A stretch of 64,000 nt of DNA. Source: Hyphomonas sp. (GTDB lineage Bacteria > Pseudomonadota > Alphaproteobacteria > Caulobacterales > Hyphomonadaceae). The position numbers and the translations under genes are program-made. This document shows positions 24,110-33,328 of this stretch, one piece after another. Positions within the stretch are counted from its first letter, which is position 1; the number at the start of each line of letters is the position of its first letter. The stretch lies in the NCBI RefSeq assembly GCF_018402285.1, contig NZ_JAGYJH010000003.1, positions 1,240,001 to 1,304,000 of the forward strand, given 5' to 3'. The notes beneath the pieces are model-generated. The model was not told the origin of the DNA and did not search any database. It saw nothing but the letters and a program-made list of their open reading frames with translations.

Positions 24110-25330
24110 TCAGGTGACTTTCGCCCGCGCGTGGAACTCCGGCTTGTCCCAGCTGCCACTCTGCAGAATGTGCTCAAGCGCGTCCATCGCGCCCCGGACA
24201 TCTGCATGGCTGAGGAAGAGCGGCGACAGGCCAAAGCGCACAGTATCGGGCGCCCGGAAGTCTGCCATCACGCCGCACGCGGCCAATGCCTGAACGACGG
24301 GATACCCCTCCTTGATCCGCAGGCTGACATGTCCGCCGCGCCGCGACGGATCCCGGGGCGACATCACGTCCAGCCCCATGCTGTCTGCCCGGCTGATGAC
24401 AAGATTGCCCAGCGCCCTTGCCTTCGTGGCAAGGGCGCTGGCGCTCACATTCGCGAATGTCTCCAGCGCGCCGCTGAGCGTCGCCAGCGACAGGATGGGC
24501 GGCGTACCGCTGGCAAAGCGCGCGGCGCCGGCGCGGGGGGCATAGTCCGGCGTGAATGCAAACGGCGCGGCATGGCCCATCCAGCCCGGCAGCGGCGAAG
24601 CCAGACGGCCGGCCAATTCGCGCGCGGCATAGATGAAGGCCGGCGCGCCGGGACCGCCATTGAGATATTTGTAGGTACAGCCCGCCGCGAGGCGCGCGCC
24701 ACTCGCCTTCAGTTCGACATCCAGAACGCCGGTCGCGTGGCTGAGGTCCCAGACAATGATAGCGCCGTGGCGGGCTGCTTCTGCTTCGAAATCGTCAATC
24801 CTGGCAACCTCTGCCGAGCGATAGTTCACCGCGCTGCGGATCAGGACACCGCCGCGGGAAAGCGCGCCAAAGCCGCCGCCCGCCGCAAGGCGCTGAAACT
24901 CCGCGCCTGTCTGCCGGGCCATCTCCTCGGCGATATACTGGTCTGTCGGAAACTCGTCTTCCTCAACAAGGATCACCCTGCGGGCGGCAAGGGGCAGGGC
25001 GGCAGCCGCCAGCTTGAACAGGTTGACCGAGACGCTGTCAGTGACAATCACTTCCTCCGTATCCACACCGATCAACGGCGCGATCTGCGCGCCTGCGCGC
25101 TCGGCAAGGTCGATCCAGCCTGCACTGTTCCAGCTTCGCACCAGGTCGCGCTGCCAGTCTGCCTGCGCTTCGCGCAGGCGCTCTGACGCCGAGAGTGGCG
25201 GCGGGCCCAGAGAATGGCCGACAAGATAGCAGCAACCTTCCGGCAAGCAGAAAAGGCGCCGCTTGCCTGCCAGCGGGTCGATCTGGTCGAGCGCCAGTGC
25301 AGCGTCGCGGGAATGCGGGAGGGATGCCAT
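24110..25330 (-). CDS. kynU: kynureninase
   Basis: About 406 aa PLP enzyme that cleaves kynurenine or 3-hydroxykynurenine to (hydroxy)anthranilate and alanine in tryptophan degradation. Family blocks include YLVGHSLGPPP, the PLP phosphate-binding DSVSVNLFKL, EDEFPTDQYI, WDLSHATGVLDVEL and the PLP-lysine block AGCTYKYLNGGPGAPAFIY. The start is uncertain: ATG 25330 is used here, but GTG codons at 25366 and 25339 are also possible and none has a strong ribosome-binding site. A divergent hydrolase with an HGGxW motif begins at 25400. Confidence 0.92.
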   Translation of the reverse strand: MASLPHSRDAALALDQIDPLAGKRRLFCLPEGCCYLVGHSLGPPPLSASERLREAQADWQRDLVRSWNSAGWIDLAERAGAQIAPLIGVDTEEVIVTDSVSVNLFKLAAAALPLAARRVILVEEDEFPTDQYIAEEMARQTGAEFQRLAAGGGFGALSRGGVLIRSAVNYRSAEVARIDDFEAEAARHGAIIVWDLSHATGVLDVELKASGARLAAGCTYKYLNGGPGAPAFIYAARELAGRLASPLPGWMGHAAPFAFTPDYAPRAGAARFASGTPPILSLATLSGALETFANVSASALATKARALGNLVISRADSMGLDVMSPRDPSRRGGHVSLRIKEGYPVVQALAACGVMADFRAPDTVRFGLSPLFLSHADVRGAMDALEHILQSGSWDKPEFHARAKVT

Positions 25331-25399
25331 TTGAGCCACTTGCCTGTTCGGACGAAGCTGCGACACTAGCTTTCAGAGACGCCGGGGCAAGGAGGCAAC

Positions 25400-26353
25400 A
25401 TGTTCAAAGCCATTTCGGCTGTCGGGGCGCTGGCCCTGCTGGCGGCGGCCTGCACGCCGGCGCCGAGCCCGGCCAGCGCGCCGGTCACTGCTGCGATCGA
25501 GGAACCCGCCATGGCCGAGCCCCCTTTGATGACCTGGCCGGACCTGTTGGCCATCGAGCGGCCCACCGGCGCGGAAAAAATTGGCTGGGGAACGGGGCAA
25601 ACCGATATTGCCGATCTCTGGTTACCGGCGGGGGCAGGCCCACACCCCGTGGCGGTGATGGTGCATGGCGGCTGCTGGCAGAAATCGATTGCCGACCGCA
25701 CGCTGATGGACTGGATGGCCCATGGCCTTGCCCAGCGCGGATGGGCCGTCTGGAACATTGAATATCGCGGTGTGGACGAGGCAGGCGGGGGCTATCCCGG
25801 AACCTTTCTGGATGTCGGCGCCGCCACCGATGCGCTTGCGGTCTATGCGCCTCAGTACAATCTGGACCTCTCCCGCGTGACCGGTATCGGGCATTCGGCG
25901 GGTGGCCATCTCATTCTCTGGCTCGCGGCGCGCGGCAAGCTGCCGGAAGGCAACGCGCTGAAGCCGGAGAGCCCCATCGCCTTTCGCGGCGTTGTCGTGT
26001 CAGGCGGCCTGGCAGACCTTGAGGCTGCCCGGCCGGTGACACTGGAGAGCTGTCTTGATGCGGTCTACGAACCGCTGACCGGCCCGGCAAGCGCAGAGCG
26101 GCCTGATCCGCTGGCGGATGTTTCGCCGGCGCGCCTGCTGCCCATTGGCGTACCTTTTGTCAGCGTCCATGGCGACAAGGACCAGATTGCGCCGCCGCTT
26201 CTGGGCGAGGCATTGACCGGGAAAGCCGTCGCGGCTGGGGACGCTGCCGAACTGATCATTGTGCCTGAGACGGGTCATGTGGAACTCGTCGCGCCGGATA
26301 CGGACGCCTTCCGCCTGCAAGCAGAGGCGCTGGAGCGCTTTATCCAGCCCTAG
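25400..26353 (+). CDS. alpha/beta hydrolase lipoprotein with HGGCW motif, kynurenine-formamidase-like
   Basis: 317 aa. The N terminus MFKAISAVGALALLAAACTP has a lipobox (LAAAC), implying a lipid-anchored exported enzyme. The oxyanion motif is VHGGCWQKS, the nucleophile elbow GIGHSAGGHLILW, the acid VHGDKDQIAP and the histidine ETGHVELV. HGGxW is the signature of the kynurenine formamidase/BNA7 group, and the gene is divergent from kynureninase, which suggests N-formylkynurenine hydrolysis. However, formamidases are normally cytoplasmic, so a general esterase role remains possible. Confidence 0.75.
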   Translation: MFKAISAVGALALLAAACTPAPSPASAPVTAAIEEPAMAEPPLMTWPDLLAIERPTGAEKIGWGTGQTDIADLWLPAGAGPHPVAVMVHGGCWQKSIADRTLMDWMAHGLAQRGWAVWNIEYRGVDEAGGGYPGTFLDVGAATDALAVYAPQYNLDLSRVTGIGHSAGGHLILWLAARGKLPEGNALKPESPIAFRGVVVSGGLADLEAARPVTLESCLDAVYEPLTGPASAERPDPLADVSPARLLPIGVPFVSVHGDKDQIAPPLLGEALTGKAVAAGDAAELIIVPETGHVELVAPDTDAFRLQAEALERFIQP

Positions 26354-27750
26354 CAGGCCTTAAGGCTGGCCAGAAGCTCCTGCGCAAAGACCGTCAGCGT
26401 GTCATCCCGCGCGCCCATGACGAGGATGCGGTCGCCTGGCTGGGCAAGTTCCATCAGGCGGGCGCCACAGGCGGCGCGGTCGCCCAGCGCCTCGGCGTGT
26501 CGGCCCAGCGCCGTGATGTCAGCGGCAAGGTCCGTGCTGCCGACAGAGCGGTCGACGGTGCCCCCGAAATAAGCCGGCTCGGGCATGAGGAGGATATCCT
26601 CCGCATCCAGATTCTGCGCAAAGCACTCGGCAAACTCGCGGCGCATGTTGCGCAGCGGGCCAAAGCCGTGGGGCTGGAACATCACCAGCACGCGTCCGGG
26701 GAACTGGTTTATGGTGCGCAGGGTCGCGGCGATCTTGTCCGGGTTGTGCCCGAAATCGTCTATCACGGTCACGCCGCCCCCCGTGCCGATCACATCGAAG
26801 CGGCGGGAGATGCCCGCGAAGCTGCCAAGCGCTTCTGCGGTTTCTGCCAGCGTGACGCCGCAGGCCAGCGTGGCGGCAATAGCGGCCAGCGCATTGGAGA
26901 CGTTGTGCTCACCCGGCGTTGCGAGGCGGATGGGGGCGGAGGCGCCGGAGGTCTGGTCGTGTACGGAAAAAGTGATGTGGGTGGGCGCAGGCGCGATGTC
27001 GTGCGCGGTGAGGCGGGCAGCAGGATCGCTCAGGCTGTAGGTGACCGCTCGGGGAAAGGCCCCGGCCATGCGGGCGGTCTCGTCATTGTCGAGGTTCAGC
27101 ACGAGGGTTTCGGCGCGGGCCGCAAAGCCGCCGAAGAGGGCGCGCAGCTCGTCCATCGATTTATGATCGAGCGAGATGTTGGAGACGACCGCGACGCGCG
27201 GGTTGTACCCGGCGATCGAGCCGTCGCTTTCGTCAACTTCTGAGACGAAGATGCCGCTGGCGCCTACCAGAGAGCTGGCGAAGAGGGCGTCCGGCGTCTG
27301 GAAATTCTTCATGACCGCGCCGTTCATGACGGTGGGGCTTTTGCCGGCATGGTGGAGTATCCAGGCGATCATGCCGGTGGTGGTGGATTTGCCGCTGGTG
27401 CCTGCCACGCCGATGGCTGTTGGCGCGGCGTTGAAGAGGGCGGCGAGCATCTGCGCCCGGCTCATCCGCCTGGCCCCCACGCTCAGGGCGGCGGCAATAT
27501 CGGGCACGGTCTCCTCTATGGCGGCCGACGCCACGATGACCTGATCGGAGCTGGTCACCCCGCTGCCATCCTGCGGGAAGAGGCGGATACCGCGCCCACG
27601 CAGATAATCAAACTTTTCCGGCGTGCGCCCCTGATCGAGCGAGCGGTCCGACCCCTCGATGATGTGGCCCTGATCGAGCAGGATCAGCGCCAGCGGCAAC
27701 ATGCCGGAGCCGCCAATGCCGCAGAAGAAGTAGCGATTGTGATTTATCAT
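26350..27750 (-). CDS. Mur ligase of the MurC/Mpl group
   Basis: 466 aa. The start at 27750 (MINHNRYFFCGIGGSGM) has GAGTGGA upstream; the track's extra 28 codons are unlikely. Domain order is Rossmann-like N-terminal (CGIGGSGM), ATP-binding GVAGTSGKSTTTGM, DESDGS and NISLDH, and a C-terminal DDFGHNPDKIAATL. It ligates L-alanine, or in Mpl a recycled tripeptide, to UDP-MurNAc. It lies outside any dcw cluster and divergent from an LD-carboxypeptidase that makes tripeptide, which favours a recycling role, although the DESDGS block is more like MurC. The stop overlaps the end of the convergent hydrolase gene. Confidence 0.85.
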   Translation of the reverse strand: MINHNRYFFCGIGGSGMLPLALILLDQGHIIEGSDRSLDQGRTPEKFDYLRGRGIRLFPQDGSGVTSSDQVIVASAAIEETVPDIAAALSVGARRMSRAQMLAALFNAAPTAIGVAGTSGKSTTTGMIAWILHHAGKSPTVMNGAVMKNFQTPDALFASSLVGASGIFVSEVDESDGSIAGYNPRVAVVSNISLDHKSMDELRALFGGFAARAETLVLNLDNDETARMAGAFPRAVTYSLSDPAARLTAHDIAPAPTHITFSVHDQTSGASAPIRLATPGEHNVSNALAAIAATLACGVTLAETAEALGSFAGISRRFDVIGTGGGVTVIDDFGHNPDKIAATLRTINQFPGRVLVMFQPHGFGPLRNMRREFAECFAQNLDAEDILLMPEPAYFGGTVDRSVGSTDLAADITALGRHAEALGDRAACGARLMELAQPGDRILVMGARDDTLTVFAQELLASLKAC

Positions 27751-27805
27751 AAAGTCCACTCTAACTGCGATTCTGATTACCCCAATCTGTGCCTTGGAGC
27801 CGCAA

Positions 27806-28645
27806 ATGTTACAACGCAGATCGCGCATCGGCATCGTCGCCCCCGGAAGGGCTCTCGATCAGTCTATCGCGGATCGCGTGACTGCCCTCGCCGGCGACGC
27901 GGCGGAGCTGGTCTTCCACACCCAATGCTTTCTGCACGACGGCCACTTCGCTGGGCCGGATCAAGCGCGGGCCGATGCCTTCGTAGAGTTTGCCAATGAC
28001 CCCGCACTCGATGCGATCTGGTTTGCGCGGGGAGGGTATGGGGCTTGCCGGCTCCTGGATCTGGCGTTTGGGCGGCTGGGGGAGGCGGCGCGGCGCAAGA
28101 CCTATATGGGGTATAGCGATACCGGGTTCCTGTTGGCGCGGCTCGCGCGTGAGGGGGTTGGCCGGGTGGCGCATGGGCCGATGCCGGCGGATATTCTGCG
28201 GGAGGGTGGCGAGGCTGCCGTGCGCCGGGCGATTGGGTTTCTGACGGGGGTGGACGGCGATGCGGGGGTTGAGCCATCGACGCTCGCGCCTGGAAAGCAC
28301 GCGGCGTATAACATCAGTGTACTGGCGAGTCTGATCGGCACAGTGCATGCGCCTGACCTTTCCGGGGTGACGCTTTTGATCGAGGATGTGGGCGAGTATC
28401 ATTACCGGCTGGACCGGCTGATGTTCACGCTGACCTCCAGCGAAACGGTGCGCGCGGTAGCGGGCATCCGGCTGGGCCGTTGCGGGCCGATCCCGGTGAA
28501 TGATGTGGATTTCGGGAAAACCGAGGAAGAGATTGCGCAATCCTGGTGCGCGCGGGGTGGCATTGCGTATCTTGGCCGGGCCGACATTGGCCATGATGTG
28601 GGCAACAAGATTGTGGTGTTCGGGGCGCGGGGCGCGGGGGCATAA
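27806..28645 (+). CDS. ldcA: LD-carboxypeptidase, peptidase family S66
   Basis: 279 aa from the ATG at 27806 (GGAG seven bases upstream; the track's TTG at 27794 overlaps that box). It removes the terminal D-alanine from murein tetrapeptides in the cytoplasm. Family blocks are WFARGGYGACRLLD, GYSDTGFL (serine elbow), AHGPMPAD, LLIEDVGEYHYRLDR (glutamate) and IGHDVGNKIVV (histidine), so the Ser-Glu-His triad appears complete. It is 55 bp from the divergent Mur ligase and is followed by a hairpin terminator. Confidence 0.9.
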   Translation: MLQRRSRIGIVAPGRALDQSIADRVTALAGDAAELVFHTQCFLHDGHFAGPDQARADAFVEFANDPALDAIWFARGGYGACRLLDLAFGRLGEAARRKTYMGYSDTGFLLARLAREGVGRVAHGPMPADILREGGEAAVRRAIGFLTGVDGDAGVEPSTLAPGKHAAYNISVLASLIGTVHAPDLSGVTLLIEDVGEYHYRLDRLMFTLTSSETVRAVAGIRLGRCGPIPVNDVDFGKTEEEIAQSWCARGGIAYLGRADIGHDVGNKIVVFGARGAGA

Positions 28646-28650
28646 AAAAA

Positions 28651-28681
28651 GCGGGCATCGCGTCTGCGAGCCCGCCTTTTT
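28651..28681. terminator. bidirectional intrinsic terminator between ldcA and pntB
   Basis: GCGGGC and GCCCGC pair across a 13-nt loop, preceded by a run of seven A and followed by CTTTTT. The A and T tracts let it serve both convergent genes, ldcA on plus and pntB on minus. Confidence 0.85.
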
Positions 28682-28702
28682 GTTTGAGGGCGGATGACTG
28701 GG

Positions 28703-30121
28703 TCAGAGGTTCTTGACGATGTCCTCGACCATCTTCTTTGCGTCGGCCAGCAGCATCATCGTGTTGTCGTTGAAGAACAGCTCGTTCTCGATACCGGCAT
28801 AGCCCGAGCCCATCGAGCGTTTGATGAAAAGCACCGTGCGGGCGTTTTCCACGTCGAGGATGGGCATGCCATAGATCGGGGAGGTCTTGTCCGTCTTTGC
28901 GGCGGGGTTGGTTACGTCGTTTGCGCCGATGACGAAGGCGACATCTGAAGAGTTGAACTCCGAGTTGATGTCTTCGAGCTCAAACACCTCGTCATAAGGC
29001 ACCTGCGCTTCGGCCAGCAGCACGTTCATGTGACCCGGCATCCGGCCCGCGACGGGGTGGATGGCGTATTTCACTTCGACGCCTTCTTCTTTCAGCTTCT
29101 CGGCCATTTCTTTCAGCGCGTGCTGGGCCTGGGCGACCGCCATGCCGTAGCCTGGCACGATGATGACCTTGGAGGCGTTCTTCATGATGAAGGCGGCGTC
29201 TTCGGCCGAGCCGCGCTTATAGGGCCGGTCTACCTTTGCGCCGCCAGCCGCGGCCGCTGCATCTTCCCCGCCAAAGCCGCCGAGGATGACCGAGATGAAG
29301 CTGCGGTTCATGCCCTTGCACATGATGTAGGAGAGGATGGCGCCCGAAGATCCGACGAGCGCGCCGGTGATGATCAGGGCGAAGTTGCCGAGCGTGAAGC
29401 CCAGCGCCGCTGCCGCCCAGCCGGAATAGGAGTTCAGCATCGAGACGACGACGGGCATGTCTGCCCCGCCGATCGGGATGATCAGCGTGATGCCGAGGAT
29501 CAGGGCCAGGGCGGTGAGGCCCCAGAAGGCCCAATGGGCCGTGCCGCCGGACTGGATGAGGATCACCATCAGGGCAATAATGCCGACGCCGAGGGCAATG
29601 TTCAGAAGGTGGCGGGCGGGCAGCAGGATCGGCGCGCCGCTCATATTGCCGTTGAGTTTGGCAAAGGCGATGATCGAGCCGGTGAAGGTCAGCGCGCCGA
29701 TGGCCGAGCCGAGGCCAAGCTCGATCAGCGAGACGGCGTTGATCCCGGTGATGCCGAGGATGCCGAAACTGGCCGGCGCATAGAGCGCGGCCGACGCCAC
29801 GAGAACTGCCGCGAGACCGACGAGCGAGTGGAACGCCGCGACGAGCTGTGGCATGTCCGTCATCGGAATTTTCCGCGCGATGATGGCGCCGATCGTTCCG
29901 CCGACGGCAACTGCCCCGATCATCAGCGCCCATGTGGCAGCGTCCAGCGAGTCCCACAACAGGATGATTGTGGTCGCCACGGCAATCGCCATGCCGATCA
30001 TGCCGTTGCGGTTGCCCTTCTGGCTGGTGGCAGGGCTGGAGAGGCCGCGCAAGGCCAGGATGAAGAGGATGCCCGATACGAGATAGAGCAGGGGCGCCCA
30101 GGTCGAGTTGAACTGTTCCAA
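28703..30121 (-). CDS. pntB: NAD(P) transhydrogenase subunit beta
   Basis: 472 aa, integral inner-membrane subunit with about nine hydrophobic helices followed by the NADP(H)-binding dIII domain (PGYGMAVAQAQHALKEM, HPVAGRMPGHMNVLLAEA, GANDVTNPAA, RSMGSGYAGIENELFF). With PntA it couples proton entry to hydride transfer from NADH to NADP+. It is the last gene of a three-gene operon in which the alpha subunit is split. Its start lies 2 bp after the stop of the preceding gene. Confidence 0.96.
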   Translation of the reverse strand: MEQFNSTWAPLLYLVSGILFILALRGLSSPATSQKGNRNGMIGMAIAVATTIILLWDSLDAATWALMIGAVAVGGTIGAIIARKIPMTDMPQLVAAFHSLVGLAAVLVASAALYAPASFGILGITGINAVSLIELGLGSAIGALTFTGSIIAFAKLNGNMSGAPILLPARHLLNIALGVGIIALMVILIQSGGTAHWAFWGLTALALILGITLIIPIGGADMPVVVSMLNSYSGWAAAALGFTLGNFALIITGALVGSSGAILSYIMCKGMNRSFISVILGGFGGEDAAAAAGGAKVDRPYKRGSAEDAAFIMKNASKVIIVPGYGMAVAQAQHALKEMAEKLKEEGVEVKYAIHPVAGRMPGHMNVLLAEAQVPYDEVFELEDINSEFNSSDVAFVIGANDVTNPAAKTDKTSPIYGMPILDVENARTVLFIKRSMGSGYAGIENELFFNDNTMMLLADAKKMVEDIVKNL

Positions 30122-30123
30122 GA

Positions 30124-30495
30124 CTACTGCCCCTTCTTCTTGTACATGGCCAGCATGCGCTGGGTGACGAGGAAGCCGCCAAAGATGTTGACGCTGGCAA
30201 GGGCGACGGCGATGGCGCCGAGGATCTTGGCGATCCAGCCTTCAGAAGACAGGCCGTGAGCGGCGGCGGCAACCAGCGCGCCGACGACGATCACGGATGA
30301 AATCGCGTTGGTCACAGCCATCAATGGCGTATGCAGCGCCGGGGTGACCGACCAGACGACATAATAGCCGACAAAGCAGGCGAGCGCGAAGATGGCCGCC
30401 AGGAAGACGGTCGAGTCGATGCTGCCGGCGTCGGCGAAAGCCGGAAGCGCAAAGGCGGCGAGGGCGAGGGTAGTGGCAGTAGCGCGTTTCATCAC
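30124..30495 (-). CDS. pntAB: NAD(P) transhydrogenase subunit alpha, membrane part
   Basis: 123 aa. The N-terminal hydrophobic segment ends ALPAFADA and could be a signal peptide or first helix. The rest is the conserved membrane part of PntA ([33 protein letters not shown]), here a separate polypeptide as in other alphaproteobacteria with a split alpha subunit. It overlaps the pntAA stop by 4 bp (ATGA), a sign of translational coupling. Confidence 0.95.
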   Translation of the reverse strand: MMKRATATTLALAAFALPAFADAGSIDSTVFLAAIFALACFVGYYVVWSVTPALHTPLMAVTNAISSVIVVGALVAAAAHGLSSEGWIAKILGAIAVALASVNIFGGFLVTQRMLAMYKKKGQ

Positions 30496-31619
30496 TTCAG
30501 CCTTTCACTAACGGTTGCGCCATTGCGCGTGAGCAGCATGGCAACGACGACTTCATCCTCGGTATCGAGATTGATCGCGCCGTTTTCGGCGGTGATCAGG
30601 GGAATGAAGGCGAACAGGTTCTTGGCGTAGAGCGAGGAGGAGTCGGCCGGCAGGCGCGCGGGCAGGTTCGAGAACCCGGCCACTTTGACGCCGCCAACAT
30701 CGACGATCTCATCGGCTTTCGAGAGCGGGCAGTTGCCGCCCTGGCTTACGGCCATGTCGACAATGACCGAGCCGGGTTTCATCGACTTCACCATTTCCTC
30801 GGTGATCAGTACGGGCGCGGGGCGTCCCGGGATCAGCGCCGTGGTGACGACGATGTCCTGCTTGGCGATGTGGCTGGCCGTGAGGGCTGCCTGTTTGGCC
30901 TGGTATTCAGCCGACATTTCCTTGGCGTAGCCGCCGGAGGTTTCAGCCGCTTTGAACTCGTCATCTTCCACCGCAATGAACTTGGCGCCGAGCGAGGCGA
31001 CCTGTTCCTTGGCGGCGGGGCGCACATCGTTTGCGGTGACAACCGCGCCGAGGCGGCGGGCGGTGGCGATGGCCTGGAGGCCGGCCACGCCTGCGCCCAT
31101 GATGAAGACCTTCGCCGGGGCAATCGTGCCAGCCGCCGTCATCATCATCGGCATGGCGCGGCCATAAATCTGGGCGCCTTCGATCACCGAGCGGTAGCCT
31201 GCAAGGTTTGACTGGGACGAGAGCGCGTCCATCGACTGGGCGCGGGTGATTCGAGGCGTGAATTCCATCGACAGCGCCGCGATCTTCTTTGCGTTCAGCG
31301 CGGCCAGCTCCTCTGCCGGATAGGCAAACGGCTCCATCAGCGCGATCAGCGCCGCGCCATCGGGCAGGGCGGCAATCTCGCCAGGTTCGGGCCGGCGGAC
31401 CTTGAACACGATGTCCGCGTCTTTCGCCGCTTCGCCAGCCGAGCTGGCAATACTGGCGCCCGCTTCGGCAAAGGCTGCATCGAGGAAACCGGCCACGGTT
31501 CCCGCGTCTTGCTCGACCGTGACCGAATGGCCCAGTCCAACAAGCTTCTTGACTGTCTCCGGAGTTGCCGCCACGCGGGTTTCGCCGGGTCGCCGTTCTT
31601 TGAGCACTGATATCTTCAT
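30492..31619 (-). CDS. pntAA: NAD(P) transhydrogenase subunit alpha, NAD-binding part
   Basis: 375 aa soluble dI domain related to alanine dehydrogenase. Blocks include [18 protein letters not shown] at the N terminus, [37 protein letters not shown] (NAD-binding Rossmann) and [13 protein letters not shown]. The start at 31619 is chosen because the family begins MKI(S/A)V; the track adds 12 codons. It is the first gene of the pnt operon and divergent from the SDR gene at 31679. Confidence 0.95.
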   Translation of the reverse strand: MKISVLKERRPGETRVAATPETVKKLVGLGHSVTVEQDAGTVAGFLDAAFAEAGASIASSAGEAAKDADIVFKVRRPEPGEIAALPDGAALIALMEPFAYPAEELAALNAKKIAALSMEFTPRITRAQSMDALSSQSNLAGYRSVIEGAQIYGRAMPMMMTAAGTIAPAKVFIMGAGVAGLQAIATARRLGAVVTANDVRPAAKEQVASLGAKFIAVEDDEFKAAETSGGYAKEMSAEYQAKQAALTASHIAKQDIVVTTALIPGRPAPVLITEEMVKSMKPGSVIVDMAVSQGGNCPLSKADEIVDVGGVKVAGFSNLPARLPADSSSLYAKNLFAFIPLITAENGAINLDTEDEVVVAMLLTRNGATVSERLK

Positions 31620-31678
31620 GGCGCCTTGGATTAGGTTAAATGTTGCGCTGTGCAATAGTTATTTTGAGGGTTGAGGGC

Positions 31679-32446
31679 ATGAGTTTGTTTAGTCTCGCTA
31701 ACAGGACAGCTCTGGTGACGGGGGCATCCAGCGGCCTGGGCCGCCATTTTGCGCATGTTCTGGCTGATGCCGGCGCCACAGTTATCCTTGCAGCACGCCG
31801 GATGGACCGGCTTGAGGAAGTCGCCGCCGCGATCACGAAAAAGGGCGGAAATGCCCTGACCGTGGCCATGGACGTGACAGATGATGGCAGCATTGTCGCC
31901 GCTTTCGATTCTATCAAGGAAGCCCTCGGCCGCCCGGCGGACATCCTCGTCAACAATTCCGGAATGTCCCGCGGGGGCTGGTTCCGCGACATGTCCGAAG
32001 AAGACTGGAACGCGGTGATCGATACCAATCTCACCGGTGTCTGGCGCGTGGCCAAGCATGGCGCCAACGCCATGGTGGCGGCCAAGGCCAAGGGGTCGAT
32101 CATCAACATCGCCTCCATCACGGGCCTGCACCCCCAGGCGATGACGACCGCCTATTGCGTCTCCAAGGCCGGGGTCGATCACATGACCCGCCAGATGGCG
32201 CTGGAAATGGCCCGCTATGGCGTCCGCGTGAACGCGATTGCGCCGGGCTATTTCAAGACCGAGATCAATGACGAATTCCTCGACAGCGAGCAGGGGCAGT
32301 TGATGATCCGCCGGATCGCCATGCGCCGGATCGGCGACATCAACGAACTGGCCGGGCCGCTGCTGCTGCTGGCGTCTGATGCCGGCAGCTTCATGACCGG
32401 CTCGACCCTCGTCGTGGATGGCGGGCATTTGCTCAACAGCCTTTGA
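31679..32446 (+). CDS. short-chain dehydrogenase/reductase
   Basis: 255 aa classical SDR. The cofactor motif is TGASSGLGRHFA, the structural motif is NNSG, and catalytic residues appear as Ser in INIASITG and Tyr-Lys in YCVSKAG. An arginine after the second strand (AARRMDRLEE) suggests NADP(H). ATG 31679 with GAGG upstream is preferred to the track's 31640. The substrate is unknown; the family includes 3-oxoacyl reductases and many alcohol dehydrogenases. It overlaps the start of the next gene. Confidence 0.88.
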   Translation: MSLFSLANRTALVTGASSGLGRHFAHVLADAGATVILAARRMDRLEEVAAAITKKGGNALTVAMDVTDDGSIVAAFDSIKEALGRPADILVNNSGMSRGGWFRDMSEEDWNAVIDTNLTGVWRVAKHGANAMVAAKAKGSIINIASITGLHPQAMTTAYCVSKAGVDHMTRQMALEMARYGVRVNAIAPGYFKTEINDEFLDSEQGQLMIRRIAMRRIGDINELAGPLLLLASDAGSFMTGSTLVVDGGHLLNSL

Positions 32447-32981
32447 TTTGACTGGCCGTGTCGTTATCACGGGGTGCTCGGGTGGAGGTAAGTCCGCATT
32501 GCTGGATGAACTTGCACGGCGCGGCTTCAGCATAGTCGCGGAGCCGGGGCGCCGGATCGTGCAGGAACAACTGTCAAAAAGCGGAAACGCGCTGCCCTGG
32601 ATTGACATGTCGGCCTTTGCCCGGCGTGCCATTGACATGGCAGCGCGCGACCTTGAGCGCGTGCAGGGTGATGCCGGTTGGGTGTTCTTTGATCGCGGAT
32701 TGATTGATGCTGCCGCAGCGCTTTGCGCGGCAGACGCCCTGCCGGTTGAGACACTGCTCCCACCGACAAGTCCCTATCATAAAACGGTGTTCATAGTGCC
32801 GCCCTGGCTGGAGATTTTTCACTCTGACCCGGAGCGCCGGCATGGGTTTGATGAGGCGGTCCGGGAATACGAGCAGCTGACGCAAGTTTACCCTGCATAC
32901 GGTCATCAGCTTGTCGAATTGCCAAAGGTATCGATTGGCAGACGTGCAGACATTGTTCTGGCAAACCTCGCCTTGAGCTGA
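32418..32981 (+). CDS. P-loop ATPase/kinase-like protein (AAA_28 type)
   Basis: 187 aa if ATG 32418 is used; this overlaps the SDR by 29 bp, and TTG at 32448 is an alternative that starts nearer the fold. The Walker A is VVITGCSGGGKSALLDEL, followed by VAEPGRRIVQEQL and a Walker-B-like WVFFDRGLIDAAAAL, as in AAA_28 predicted ATPases. A late helix, FDEAVREYEQLTQVYPAYG, fits a lid region. The biochemical role is unknown; nucleotide or small-molecule phosphorylation is possible. Confidence 0.75.
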   Translation: MAGICSTAFDLTGRVVITGCSGGGKSALLDELARRGFSIVAEPGRRIVQEQLSKSGNALPWIDMSAFARRAIDMAARDLERVQGDAGWVFFDRGLIDAAAALCAADALPVETLLPPTSPYHKTVFIVPPWLEIFHSDPERRHGFDEAVREYEQLTQVYPAYGHQLVELPKVSIGRRADIVLANLALS

Positions 32982-33043
32982 GACCGGTAAAACCAACTGC
33001 CGCTTGCCGCGTTACGAAATCCGCATTACAGCCAAATCCACGC

Positions 33044-33206
33044 AACAGGTGCCCGGATCATGGTCCGGGTGAAAAGGGAAGCCGGTGGGAATCCGGCGCT
33101 ATGCCCGTAACTGTGAGCGGGGAGCCGTGTGAGCGATACGCCACTGGGAAACCGGGAAGGCAGCTCTCTCCGGCGATGATCCGCGAAGTCAGGAGACCTG
33201 CCTGTT
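33044..33206 (+). ncRNA. cobalamin riboswitch
   Basis: The conserved cobalamin-aptamer elements are in order: GGGAAGCCGGTGGGAATCC, GCCCGTAACTGTGAGCGG, GCCACTGGGAA followed by GGGAAGGC, and AAGTCAGGAGACCTGCC. The ends pair as AACAGG (33044) and CCTGTT (33206). It lies 123 bp upstream of a btuB-type receptor. Binding of cobalamin would repress the downstream B12 uptake operon. Two hairpins in the expression-platform region (33247-33263 and 33264-33283) may be part of the switch. Confidence 0.95.
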
Positions 33207-33246
33207 GCCGTCGTTGGCTCGCCGTCCGGGAACAGGCGTAGGGCCG

Positions 33247-33283
33247 CGGAAGGCCACCTTCCGTTCATGCGACATGTCATGAA
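33247..33283 (+). promoter_or_regulatory. riboswitch expression-platform hairpins
   Basis: CGGAAGG and CCTTCCG form a 7-bp stem with a 3-nt loop, and TTCATG and CATGAA form a second 6-bp inverted repeat just after it. They sit between the aptamer and the btuB ribosome-binding site. No T tract follows, so control of translation or Rho access is more likely than intrinsic termination. Confidence 0.4.
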
Positions 33284-33328
33284 CCCGCCGCGAGGAAACC
33301 CCTCCGGTCCAAGAAGGATGCTGTGGAT

